Positions 56,094-64,000 of a stretch of DNA of 64,000 bases are shown here, one piece after another. Source of the stretch: Patella vulgata (lineage: Eukaryota; Mollusca; Gastropoda; Patellidae). Below the pieces are notes generated by a model, which worked only from the letters and a program-made list of their open reading frames with translations, had not been told where the DNA came from and did no database searches. Position 1 is the first letter of the stretch; every line of letters starts with the position of its first letter. The translations under genes and the position numbers were made by a program. Location of the stretch: assembly GCF_932274485.2 (NCBI RefSeq), contig NC_065883.2, positions 78,650,559 through 78,714,558 on the forward strand, given 5' to 3'.

Positions 56094-56690
56094 AACACAT
56101 AGCTAATATAGAAACTAACATTCATAACGAGATTAGAAGTAATTGGACACGTATATTGGAAATGAATTTATAATATAGAGCCTACTGTACATTTTTTTAT
56201 TTTTATTTTTATTTTTTTTTGATTTTATGCATATGATGATTTTATAAATATTTCTGTTTATAATATACTTATATGTTGTGTTGTGTAGACTATCAATATG
56301 TAATGTTGTATGTTTTTATGTTGTATCTTTTGTTTTTGTATTGTATTGTATTGTATTGTATTGTATTGTATTGTATTGTATTGTATTGTATCTTAATTTT
56401 AATAAATATTAAAAAATAAATAAATAAAAAAATAAATGAATACATATTCATTCTATTGAGTGTTTTACCATTAAAATGATGTTACTGATAACGACTGATC
56501 ATATCGTTTTACATCTCAGATTGTTGCCCATGGCTTTCCTACTACTGTATACTGATTTCAATGTTTACGATTATTATTCAAGATAAAACATTCACAACTT
56601 TGGTTAATTAAAACTAGATTTTATCAGGGATATATTTACAGAAGCATACACCAATTACATCAAGACATACGTATACTTCATAAGCAGAGT
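56094..56690. other. AT-rich tail region with (ATTGT)n
   Basis: A pentanucleotide tract (TTGTA/ATTGT, about 12 units, 56336-56392) is followed by TTAATTTTAATAAATATTAA and A-rich sequence. This looks like the 3' end of an inserted retroelement and may mark what truncated copy A. Confidence 0.55.
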
Positions 56691-56830
56691 CGACGCAGAA
56701 AAGTAGGGCGTTAAACATCAAGGCATACGTATACTTCACGAGCAGAGCCGGTGCAGAAAAGTAGGAAGTTAAACCCCATTACATCAAGGCATCGGTGCAG
56801 AATAGTAGGACGTTAAACTCCATTTAACCC
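56690..56830 (+). repeat. Concatenated SINE-II tails
   Basis: Three successive pieces of the SINE-II 3' end (GCAGAAAAGTAGGGCGTTAA; GGTGCAGAAAAGTAGGAAGT; GGTGCAGAATAGTAGGACGT), separated by ACATCAAGGCATACG-type links. Confidence 0.8.
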
Positions 56831-56868
56831 AGGCATACCCGGATGCAACAAAGTGTCGTAAGTTTTTT

Positions 56869-57149
56869 GGGAGATGCTAATTGTAGGCCGGTCGGGGAGG
56901 TTCGGATGTTTCCGGAATCCAAAATGGCCGCTTTATATAAATGAAAATTTTGGGAAATACTAACCCTAATCCTAACCCTAACACTTTTTAGAAGACTGAA
57001 CTTGGATCTAATTTAACGTTTACCCTCTTAAAGGGGCTAGGGTTAGGGTTCGGGTTGGTATTCCCCAAAATACTCATTTTAAAAAAGCGGCCATTTTGGG
57101 CTCCGGAAATTCCCGAACCTCCCCAGCCAGCCTACAATTAGCATCTCCC
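56869..57149 (-). mobile_element. Palindromic telomere-motif MITE, copy 2
   Basis: 281 bp, opposite orientation to copy 1 by its asymmetric centre (AACGTTTACCCTCTTAAAGG against AAGAGGGGTAAACGTTAAAT). Ends GGGAGATGCTAATTG and the complement; perfect 9-bp flanks AAGTTTTTT at 56860-56868 and 57150-57158. CTAATCCTAACCCTAAC and GGCTAGGGTTAGGGTTCGGG face each other across the centre. Confidence 0.95.
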
Positions 57150-57207
57150 AAGTTTTTTTTATTTTATTATAATAATATGTCAGTCATAGAAAGATTTATT
57201 TAATATG

Positions 57208-57745
57208 TATTATACAAGACCTAAATCTGTAGAGAATGAGATAGAAATGGGGTTTAACGTCCACTCGATACAAACTAGGTCATTTTGGGACTAACATATT
57301 GTTCAATTTTATTTCCACAATTTGCCTGTGCGTAGGGGTCTTTAGCAGTGGGAGGAAACCGGAGGACCCGGAGAAGACCCACGAGGTTGAACAGGCGACC
57401 CTAGTCCTTGTCACGTACAACCGGGGAATCTAAATCGGTAGAGTACCGGTCTGCATTTTAGCTTTAAATATATGAATTATAATTAGACATTTATGCACAT
57501 GCCAAGTTTAGAATCAAATCTCTAGACCATCGGATGGCCGAGGTTTAAAGAGATTATAACATCCATTGACAAATTTACCATTAACATTGATAATCGAGAC
57601 TTAGTCGTGTTTGTCAAGACCCGTTGATACGATGATAAACCATCTTCAATGAAATGTTCAATATATTAAATATGACGTATCTATTTTGTTACTGATATCA
57701 CAAGAACTGTCAGCTCTTTATCTAAATCTTCCATAATGCATCTTT
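57208..57745. repeat. Repeat R29 copy with a SINE-I inside
   Basis: Ends TATTATACAAGACCTAAATC and GATTTAGATAAAGAGCT (complement at right) are inverted. The interior has CATCGGATGGCCGAGGTTTA and GATAATCGAGACTTAGT, shared with 63480-63660. Interrupted by SINE-I at 57235-57429. Confidence 0.65.
57235..57429 (-). mobile_element. 5'-truncated SINE-I with target duplication
   Basis: Tail and core only. CTAAATCTGTAGAG (57221-57234) and CTAAATCGGTAGAG (57430-57443) flank it, 13 of 14 matching. Confidence 0.93.
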
Positions 57746-57754
57746 AAAATTAAA

Positions 57755-57886
57755 CCCTTCTGGACACGCACCTGATTATAGGGTAGACCGGAGATAGTCG
57801 GATCACCCCTTCTGGACACGCACCTGATTATAGGGTAGACCGGGGATAGTTGGATCACCCCTTCTGGACACGCACCTGATTATAGG
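57755..57886 (+). repeat. 52-bp tandem repeat, 2.5 copies
   Basis: Starts at 57755, 57807 and 57859; CCCTTCTGGACACGCACCTG then TAGGGTAGACCGGRGATAGT. Nearly identical units. Confidence 0.95.
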
Positions 57887-57952
57887 CCAGCAATAAAATA
57901 ACATTGGAATATTAAGGGGTATACTATTATTAAATATTAGCCTCTATATTAG

Positions 57953-58226
57953 ACTGGGTAAGACGCTGGCTGGATAGCCTGGTGGTCGGGTGTTCGATCC
58001 CTGAATTGGCCGAGAAAGCTCGTCGGGATTTTCCGGCGTGGTTCCTCCTTGTCAGTGAAGCAGGACGGGGGGCCTGACAGGACAGCTGTTTAGTCGTTCG
58101 GATGGGACGAAAATCCTAGGTCCCATGTACATATTGGCGTGCATGTAAAAGATCCCTTGACAATTATAATTAGATATAAGAGTAGGCTGTAGTGCCGCTG
58201 CCCAGGTAAAATTTCCCTCATGACAG
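57953..58226 (+). mobile_element. SINE-II lacking its tail
   Basis: Head CTGGGTAAGACGCTGGCTGG, B box GGTGTTCGATCCCTG, and the body through TGCCCAGGTAAAATTTCCCT. It abuts the start of the duplicated gene block. Confidence 0.92.
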
Positions 58227-58401
58227 ACTAACTTATAAACAAACCTGTTAAAGTTATCTCTGGGATGGAGATTTATTTTTCAGTTGTTAAGTTCCCAAAT
58301 TTATAGAAATACGTGACTAACTTATAAACAAACCTGACAGTTATCTTTATACCATTGCGTAAAGTGGCTGATTAATCAAATGATTTACATTTTAATTGCA
58401 G

Positions 58402-58419
58402 TTTTGTAAGCTAAAGAAA
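58402..58419 (+). other. 5' UTR part of exon 1, copy B
   Basis: Follows the acceptor TTTTAATTGCAG and reads TTTTGTAAGCTAAAGAAA up to the ATG. The same sequence precedes the ATG of copy A (53893-53910). An untranslated first exon and promoter must lie upstream and were not identified. Confidence 0.6.
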
Positions 58420-59936
58420 ATGTTCCGTAAATGGAAGGTGGGTATTATAGAGAAATTTGTAACATTTACAAAGGTACACTACTCTAGATACAAGATTGGA
58501 ATAAGAACACTTTTGTTTTAAATTGAACGGAAGCCGTGATGTTAGTAGAGACAGTTCGCCGTGATTTTCCAGTCGGACGACGACACGGTCTAGTCGTTCG
58601 GATGGAGCGACAAAGGTTCCGTGTACATGTTGGCGTGCACGTAAAGGAATCCTGGACAGTTGGAATTCAATTTGGCTTATGCATGTTTTTATTAGCCCAG
58701 TCGGTGCAGAACGGCAAGACGTTAAACCCCATTTCATTTTATTTCATTTCCTTATCGCTGTTGCCACCATACAGTTCATGAACCAGCAATATATTACTAG
58801 TCTTACTTGTGATTGTATCTTTTGGGTTATCTGGAAGTAATTATATTATGAATGTCGTATTTCTGTTTTTCAGTTAAAGATCGGGATCATTTCAACCGTA
58901 TCACTTATCATGCTTTATATAGTTTATTATAGACGAGTATCTGATAGGAAGCCCGTGTCTGTGATATCATCGAGGGAGGAACCTTACAATGACAGATACT
59001 TTGTCTATTCCTGCAGAAAGGGAATCTCGTGTGGGGGATGGGGAGATCGACAGAAGGGTATCATGGCTGTATATTTGATGGCCAACGCCACAAACAGTAA
59101 ATTCCGGATTCAAATAGAAAAACCTTGTGACTTTACCGCAGCCCTTCGACCTAAATCTTTTAACTGGACTTTCAACAAGGATGAGGTACAAAACCGACCC
59201 AGTACATATAAGGAGTTTAGAAACCAATACGGGAGAATATTGAGAGAGAAGTTCACAAAAGCCAATTTCACAAGATATTTTTCAAAGGACGTTTCATACT
59301 TGATGATTAATAGTGAATTTAGTTATTATATCAGACAGAATAAATTATACAGCCAAAACCTTGCCTGGTTGAAACACATGAGTATGGCAGAAACGTTTGC
59401 TACAATATGGCGGGATATAATGATGTTCTGTCCGGAATTACAAAAACGGTACCAACAGTTCGTGGCAACAAAAGTGAGTGGTAAAAAATTAGTTTGTGCC
59501 CAAATACGAGTAGGTCGAAATCCCGGTAATTCGGATTTTCGGAAGGATAACCCGAGAATGTCTCCGGAACATAGTCTTAAGGTATGGGATCTGTTCCAGA
59601 AGTACAAGGACCCCGAGAAATACAAAATATTCCTGACTACTGATGACGAGGGAGTCCGATCAGATGCTAAACGACTTTTCTCTGGAATCTTCATAGAAAG
59701 CGATGGTCCTCTTGGACACGTTGATCTAGGACCGGAAACGGACAAAACGTGTGATGCGTTCAAGAAGGTGATATTGGATCAACATATTTTAAGTACATGT
59801 GATGTTCTGGTAACCAGTTGGAGTGGGATCGGGCGACATGCAGCTTATGTAAGAGGGAAAGAAACTGATTTATATTGTTTAGAAAAACACAAAGATTTAC
59901 GTCCATGTAACTTTAGTAGTACTTTATTTCAACCAG
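58420..59936 (+). CDS. Fucosyltransferase-like type II membrane glycosyltransferase, copy B
   Basis: Exon 1 coding 58420-58437 (MFRKWK), intron 58438-58873, exon 2 from 58874. Joined, it starts with a short basic tail and a signal anchor (IGIISTVSLIMLYIVYY, residues about 9-25), as in Golgi type II enzymes. Next come a stem and a catalytic domain. The key motif GGWGDRQKGI lies at about 60-69, an IRVG loop at 217-220, TTDDEGV near 261-267, and TSWSGIGRHAAY at 320-331. This order is seen in GT-B fucosyltransferases of the NodZ/FUT8/O-fucosyltransferase superfamily, so transfer of fucose from GDP-fucose in the Golgi is inferred; the acceptor is unknown. Sequons NAT, NWT, NFT and NFS are present. 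The frame reaches a stop at 59947, but CAACCAG|GTGAGT at 59936/59937 is a strong donor, so a further exon is expected. All readable sequence is open. Confidence 0.75.
58556..58747 (+). mobile_element. SINE-II in intron 1 of copy B
   Basis: Orthologous in position to 54047-54243, with few differences (GTGTACATGTTGGCGTGCAC shared). Confidence 0.93.
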
Positions 59937-59947
59937 GTGAGTGGTAA

Positions 59948-60480
59948 TTCAAATTGAATGCCAAGTGAATGGATGCCATCCAAGATACGCTTACATATGC
60001 AAGAGATGGGTGGAGAACTGGGCAAATAGATAGGGATCATCGTCACATGGCCCCAATGCTGCACATCTAATGTTATAAAATCTGTGAGATCCACAGTTCT
60101 AGAAATTTTTTTTTTTTAATAATCTATGCGGGGATCACCAAGACAGATTTCGAAGGACATGTTTTGTTTTTAAAAAAATAATACATTTTTGGGACCGACT
60201 ATCAAATTTCTTGCTAATTTTAGTCATTGTCGTTATACCCTACTTTATTCCCGCGTTATTCCTCCTCGAGACCGTTCGCTCGCATCATTAACATCATAGT
60301 CTAATAATTCAAACAAAATAATTTCAAATGTTTTCTCTTTTATTATTTCTATGTATGTAGGTTTTATAATATACACTTGGTTAAGTTTCAATTAATTTCT
60401 TTTTTTTTTTACACGGCAAGAAAATCACATCCTTATTTTCAATTAGCAACCATATAGTTGTTTGTTCTCGCTCCTATTAC
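59948..60480. other. Putative intron 2 start, unassigned
   Basis: Follows the predicted donor. AT-rich with T-runs. I could not pick a terminal exon here or further right. Confidence 0.4.
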
Positions 60481-60482
60481 CG

Positions 60483-60727
60483 GGGTTGGATGGTCGAATG
60501 GTTAGCATGTGCGCGCTGTATCATAAGGCCTGTCATTGAGTCAACTGACATGGTTTCGAATCCCTGGAAGTACATGACATGTCCAACCTCGTGGGTTTTC
60601 TCTGGGTCCTCCGGTTTCCTCCGACAGCTAAAGATCCCTACGCCCAAAGCGAAATATTGAAATAAAATTGAACCATATGTTAGTACCGAAATGACCTAGT
60701 TTGTGTCGAGTGGACGTTAAACCCTAA
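60483..60727 (+). mobile_element. SINE-I copy without (TC)n tail
   Basis: Head GGGTTGGATGGTCGAATGGT, core with a small deletion (GACATGTCCAACCTCGTGGG), 3' end GTGTCGAGTGGACGTTAAAC. A SINE-II fragment follows directly. Confidence 0.92.
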
Positions 60728-60734
60728 TGGCCAT

Positions 60735-60905
60735 GTGTTCATGTTGAAGTGCACCTCATCATTGGCAGTTGGAATTCGAAAACGGGTAGGCCATACCGCC
60801 GCTGTCCTGGAAGAATTGCCCTCATATCACACTACATGGCGTATGACCGACTTCATTAGCCCAGTTGAAGTAGAACGTTAAAACCCATTTCATTTCATTT
60901 AATTA
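60735..60905 (+). mobile_element. SINE-II 3' fragment
   Basis: GCAGTTGGAATTCGAAAACG through TAAAACCCATTTCATTTCAT. 5' part missing. Confidence 0.85.
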
Positions 60906-61061
60906 AAGATCAGTTCATTGTTTTTATTAAAATTAGTAAACACTTCCAGGCAAATTAACCCGGGTCGATAAATTTTATTTTATTTTATTTCATTTCCTAA
61001 AGCTGTCTATTTATTACATATGGCTGTTTATTTTATTACATATGGCAGTCTATTTTATAAA

Positions 61062-61308
61062 GACAAGGACAGTTGTCGAGTCGTTCGAATGGGACGAAAA
61101 ACCGAGGTCCCGTGTACACATTGGCGTGCACGTAAAAAATCCCTTGACAGTTGGAATTCAATATAAGAGTAGGCCGTAGTGCCGCTGTCCGGGCAAAATG
61201 TGCCTCATAGCACACTGTATGGCGTATGCCCGTCTTCATTAGCCAAGTTCGGAGCAGAACAGTAGGACGTTAAACCCCATTTCATTTCATTTCATTTATA
61301 TGGCTGTC
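61062..61308 (+). mobile_element. SINE-II 3' half, low divergence
   Basis: GACAAGGACAGTTGTCGAGT through TTAAACCCCATTTCATTTCA; includes CATAGCACACTGTATGGCGT intact. Confidence 0.92.
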
Positions 61309-61462
61309 TATTTTATTTCATATAACTGTCTATTTCATATGACTGTCTATTTCATATGACTGTCTATTATGAGTGTCTATTTCATATGACTGTCTATTTC
61401 ATATGACTTCATATGACTGTCTATTTTACTTGACTTTCTATTTCATATGACTGTCTATTTAT
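61305..61462 (+). repeat. 17-bp minisatellite (TGTCTATTTCATATGAC)
   Basis: About eight units, some shortened (TGTCTATTATGAG) or expanded. Lies directly at the tail of the SINE-II, whose TTTCATTTCATTTATATGGC probably seeded it. Confidence 0.93.
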
Positions 61463-61794
61463 TACATTTTTTTTAGGACGGTTGATGCAGGAACGTAGAA
61501 TATAAAACCCCATATATAATTATCATTTTATTACAAATTATTTTCTGCGTCACCAAATGAAAATATACCGACAAGGTGGATCAATAGTTGGTTAAATAGT
61601 AAAACCCCAAAGGTAGCCATTAAATTTTTACGGATATGTTTGACAATATTTGACTTCAAGCTATGTTTATACTTGTCAACATCGTTCTAATTTTCACTGT
61701 CACTGTACACCAGATGTTGTCACGATATTGTGGATGGAGTCAGGCATCAAGTCAAGTCAAATTGCGTGCTGTTTTTCCACCAAATTACGGTTTT

Positions 61795-61895
61795 TGTCCC
61801 ACCCGAACAACTATACGGAGAAACCACATCGGAAAATCCCGATGAACTTTCTGGGCCAAAACCGGGATGGAACACGTGACCCCGAGGTTAGTGAC
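61795..61895 (-). mobile_element. SINE-II head-side fragment
   Basis: CCCACCCGAACAACTATACG, then AAACCACATCGGAAAATCCC, and CGTGACCCCGAGGTTAGTGA. Missing the head terminus. Confidence 0.75.
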
Positions 61896-61959
61896 CATGT
61901 AAGGACGGCCAGCACTCGATAAACTACTAGAAGGTTTTATTCCTCAACAAATATCTTCT

Positions 61960-62160
61960 CGAAGTATGTAATAAAATCTAATCGGGTGGATAAGGATGAC
62001 ATCGATGCGACTTAATGAGCCACAAATATTAACTTTTTTCCCTCCGACAAATTAAATTCTAAAACATTTTTTTTATGTGTAAATGGGTATGAAAATGAGT
62101 AAAAGGCGACATTCTGCTCCGATCAGTAACGTCTTATGTTTAATGCACGCGCCATTGAGC
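61960..62160. repeat. Diverged third copy of the 304-bp unit
   Basis: GATAAGGATGACATCGATGC, AAATTAAATTCTAAAACATT and GAGTAAAAGGCGACATTCTG match the units at 62421 and 62725 with clear divergence. Confidence 0.8.
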
Positions 62161-62420
62161 CAATGATTGACGCTGCATGATTTGTTGAAGGTAGTCATCT
62201 TTTACAGAGATATTAGAAAACTTTCCTGATACTCTGTGAAACAGATTGGTATTTTAGCTAAAAGTTGACGACACTTTAGAAACAGTGTCGTATGTTGGTG
62301 ATGCGGTATTCGTGCTTCATTGGATTTCATTAAAAACTACATACTGAATACAAGCATTTGGATATACTCACGTTGTTTTAAAACGGGGTTTATTTTGAAA
62401 AACACAAAACTTATTCAAGT

Positions 62421-63028
62421 GAGAGCACATTATCACTTGGTAAGTTTTATATTTATTTGACTTAACTTTTATCACACTGATCCGCAGTGAATATTCGCTA
62501 GGCCGCTACAATCTCTGATAAGGATGACACCGATGCGACTTAATAAGCCGCTAATATTAATTTTTTTCCTTCGACAAATTAAATTCTAAAACATTTTTTA
62601 TGTATTAGAAAAATAAATAAAGATGTTTGACGTATTTGTAGGTAAAATTTATTTCCTATTTAGTGTAAATAGGTATTGAAATGAGTAAAAGGCTTCATTC
62701 CGCCCGAACCAGTAAGGTCTTACTGAGAGCACATTATCACTTGGTAAGTTTTATATTTATTTGACTTAACTTTTATCACACTGATCCGCAGTGAATATTC
62801 GCTAGGCCGCTACAATCTCTGATAAGGATGACACCGATGCGACTTAATAAGCCGCTAATATTAATTTTTTTCCTTCGACAAATTAAATTCTAAAACATTT
62901 TTTATGTATTAGAAAAATAAATAAAGATGTTTGACGTATTTGTAGGTAAAATTTATTTCCTATTTAGTGTAAATAGGTATTGAAATGAGTAAAAGGCTTC
63001 ATTCCGCCCGAACCAGTAAGGTCTTATG
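62421..63028 (+). repeat. 304-bp tandem duplication
   Basis: 62421-62724 and 62725-63028 look identical (GAGAGCACATTATCACTTGG ... GAACCAGTAAGGTCTTA). Each contains a polypyrimidine TTTTTTTCCTTCGACAAATT stretch. A recent event, or an assembly duplicate. Confidence 0.93.
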
Positions 63029-63315
63029 TATATTAGAAGACTTTCGTAATCCTCTGTGAAACAGATTGGATTTTTATATGTATCTATTTAATATAATTAG
63101 AATATATTTTATATATGAAATAATTAAGTTTCTAGTATATTTCTGTAAGTGTTCCTATAATGATATTTGTGCATTTTTAGAATATTATATATACTTAGTT
63201 TAATCCATTCATATTGTTAATTTCAGTCTTGTATTGCTGTGTTTGTATGGTAACCATATTAAAATAATCAGCCTTTTTATAAACTCCTATTTTATAGGCT
63301 ATGTACTTGTATTAG

Positions 63316-63428
63316 AGGCGACCCTTCTCCTTGTCACGTACAACCGGGGATTCGAAACTACGCCAGTTGACTCAATGACAGACCTGATGATACAGCGCGA
63401 ACGTGCTAACAATTCGGCCATACACCCC
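63316..63428 (-). mobile_element. SINE-I head half
   Basis: AGGCGACCCTTCTCCTTGTC to GGCCATACACCCCC. The 3' half is absent; a C/CA-rich run follows. Confidence 0.88.
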
Positions 63429-63479
63429 CACCCCCCCACCCCCACACACACACCGATTACCTTCAAATGGTATATAAAT

Positions 63480-63665
63480 TATATTTAGACAAATATGCAC
63501 ATGACAAACCTAAAATCAACTCTCTAGAACATCGGATGGCCGAGATTTCCATGGATTTGACATTTAACGATAAAATAGACAATCGAGGCTTAGTACCGGT
63601 TGTGAAGTGACGTTGTTACGATAATAAACAATCTTCAAGTTCAAAATCTTTAAGTCAGTTTAATG
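63480..63665. repeat. R29 fragment
   Basis: AACATCGGATGGCCGAGATT, GACAATCGAGGCTTAGTACC and ACGATAATAAACAATCTTCA match 57500-57660. Confidence 0.75.
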
Positions 63666-63806
63666 TATTCAATCAAAAACTCCCTTTAAAGATAACATAC
63701 ATAGTGTACAAATTTTAATAAAGATATCTGTCACGGTTTATCAGATTTGCCCCGGGTAACTGTTATGCTCTAATGAACAAGGCACAACTGCTTTAATAAT
63801 GTATAT

Positions 63807-63947
63807 CACAAGGAGTAGGGTCGACTGTCAAACCGCGTGGATTTTCTCCGAGTCTTCGCGATACCTCGGGAATGTAAACCACGCCAGTTGACCCAGTTGA
63901 CCTTATGATACAGCGCGCACGTGACAACCATTCGGCTACCCAACCCC
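63807..63947. mobile_element. Two SINE-I pieces in opposite orientations
   Basis: 63807-63855 is plus-strand core (CACAAGGAGTAGGGTCGACT, GATTTTCTCCGAGTC). 63866-63947 is minus-strand head (ACCACGCCAGTTGACC to CCATTCGGCTACCCAACCCC). They meet near CGATACC. An inversion or two separate insertions would explain it. Confidence 0.8.
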
Positions 63948-64000
63948 GTTAATGGGAGCGAAAACAAAAAACTATATTATTGCTAATTGAAAATAAGGAT

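Noticed and set aside
59326-59763. 145-residue antisense frame inside the glycosyltransferase
   Set aside because: It is the shadow of exon 2 in copy B; the sense frame has the conserved motifs.

Overview
This window is AT-rich animal nuclear DNA, most likely from a mollusc or another lophotrochozoan. The pointers are tRNA-headed SINEs whose core matches the kind common in marine invertebrates, Penelope-like, DIRS-like, Tc1 and mariner remnants, intron-bearing coding sequence, and no operons or bacterial ribosome sites. The taxon is inferred; nothing in the window fixes a species. It is mostly an intergenic repeat landscape.

The one convincing host locus is at the right (53.7-59.95 kb). It is a tandem pair of genes for a type II membrane glycosyltransferase resembling fucosyltransferases. 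The downstream copy (58420-59936) is open and ends at a strong splice donor, so its last exon is missing from what I can identify. The upstream copy (53911-56093) has the same first exon and start of exon 2, then loses homology and stops. Both share one SINE in intron 1, so that SINE predates the duplication. A 43-bp unit beside it is single in one copy and amplified to four in the other.

Elsewhere: 0-31 kb holds SINEs of two main families (SINE-I with a (TC)n tail, SINE-II with a (TTTCA)n-like tail), several non-autonomous DNA transposon families and many local tandem repeats. 31.9-33 kb has a broken Penelope-like element. 36.1-39.85 kb is a large inverted duplication carrying G-run-rich arms and one unrecognised open frame. 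41.3-45 kb has TTAA-flanked MITEs. 45.5-48 kb is a DIRS-like retroelement fossil, followed by a higher-order tandem array (48.05-49.25 kb). 50.3-51.4 kb is a decayed Tc1-like transposase. 60-64 kb is repeats and two recent tandem duplications.

Elements are often nested, and target-site duplications can be read directly for many of them. The best candidates for something undescribed are a near-palindromic MITE family built around telomere-like TTAGGG/CCCTAA motifs, a 9-bp-target-site MITE family, chimeric SINEs joining the body of one family to the head of another, and the long inverted duplication. Boundaries come from reading by eye and are approximate unless a target-site duplication is given.
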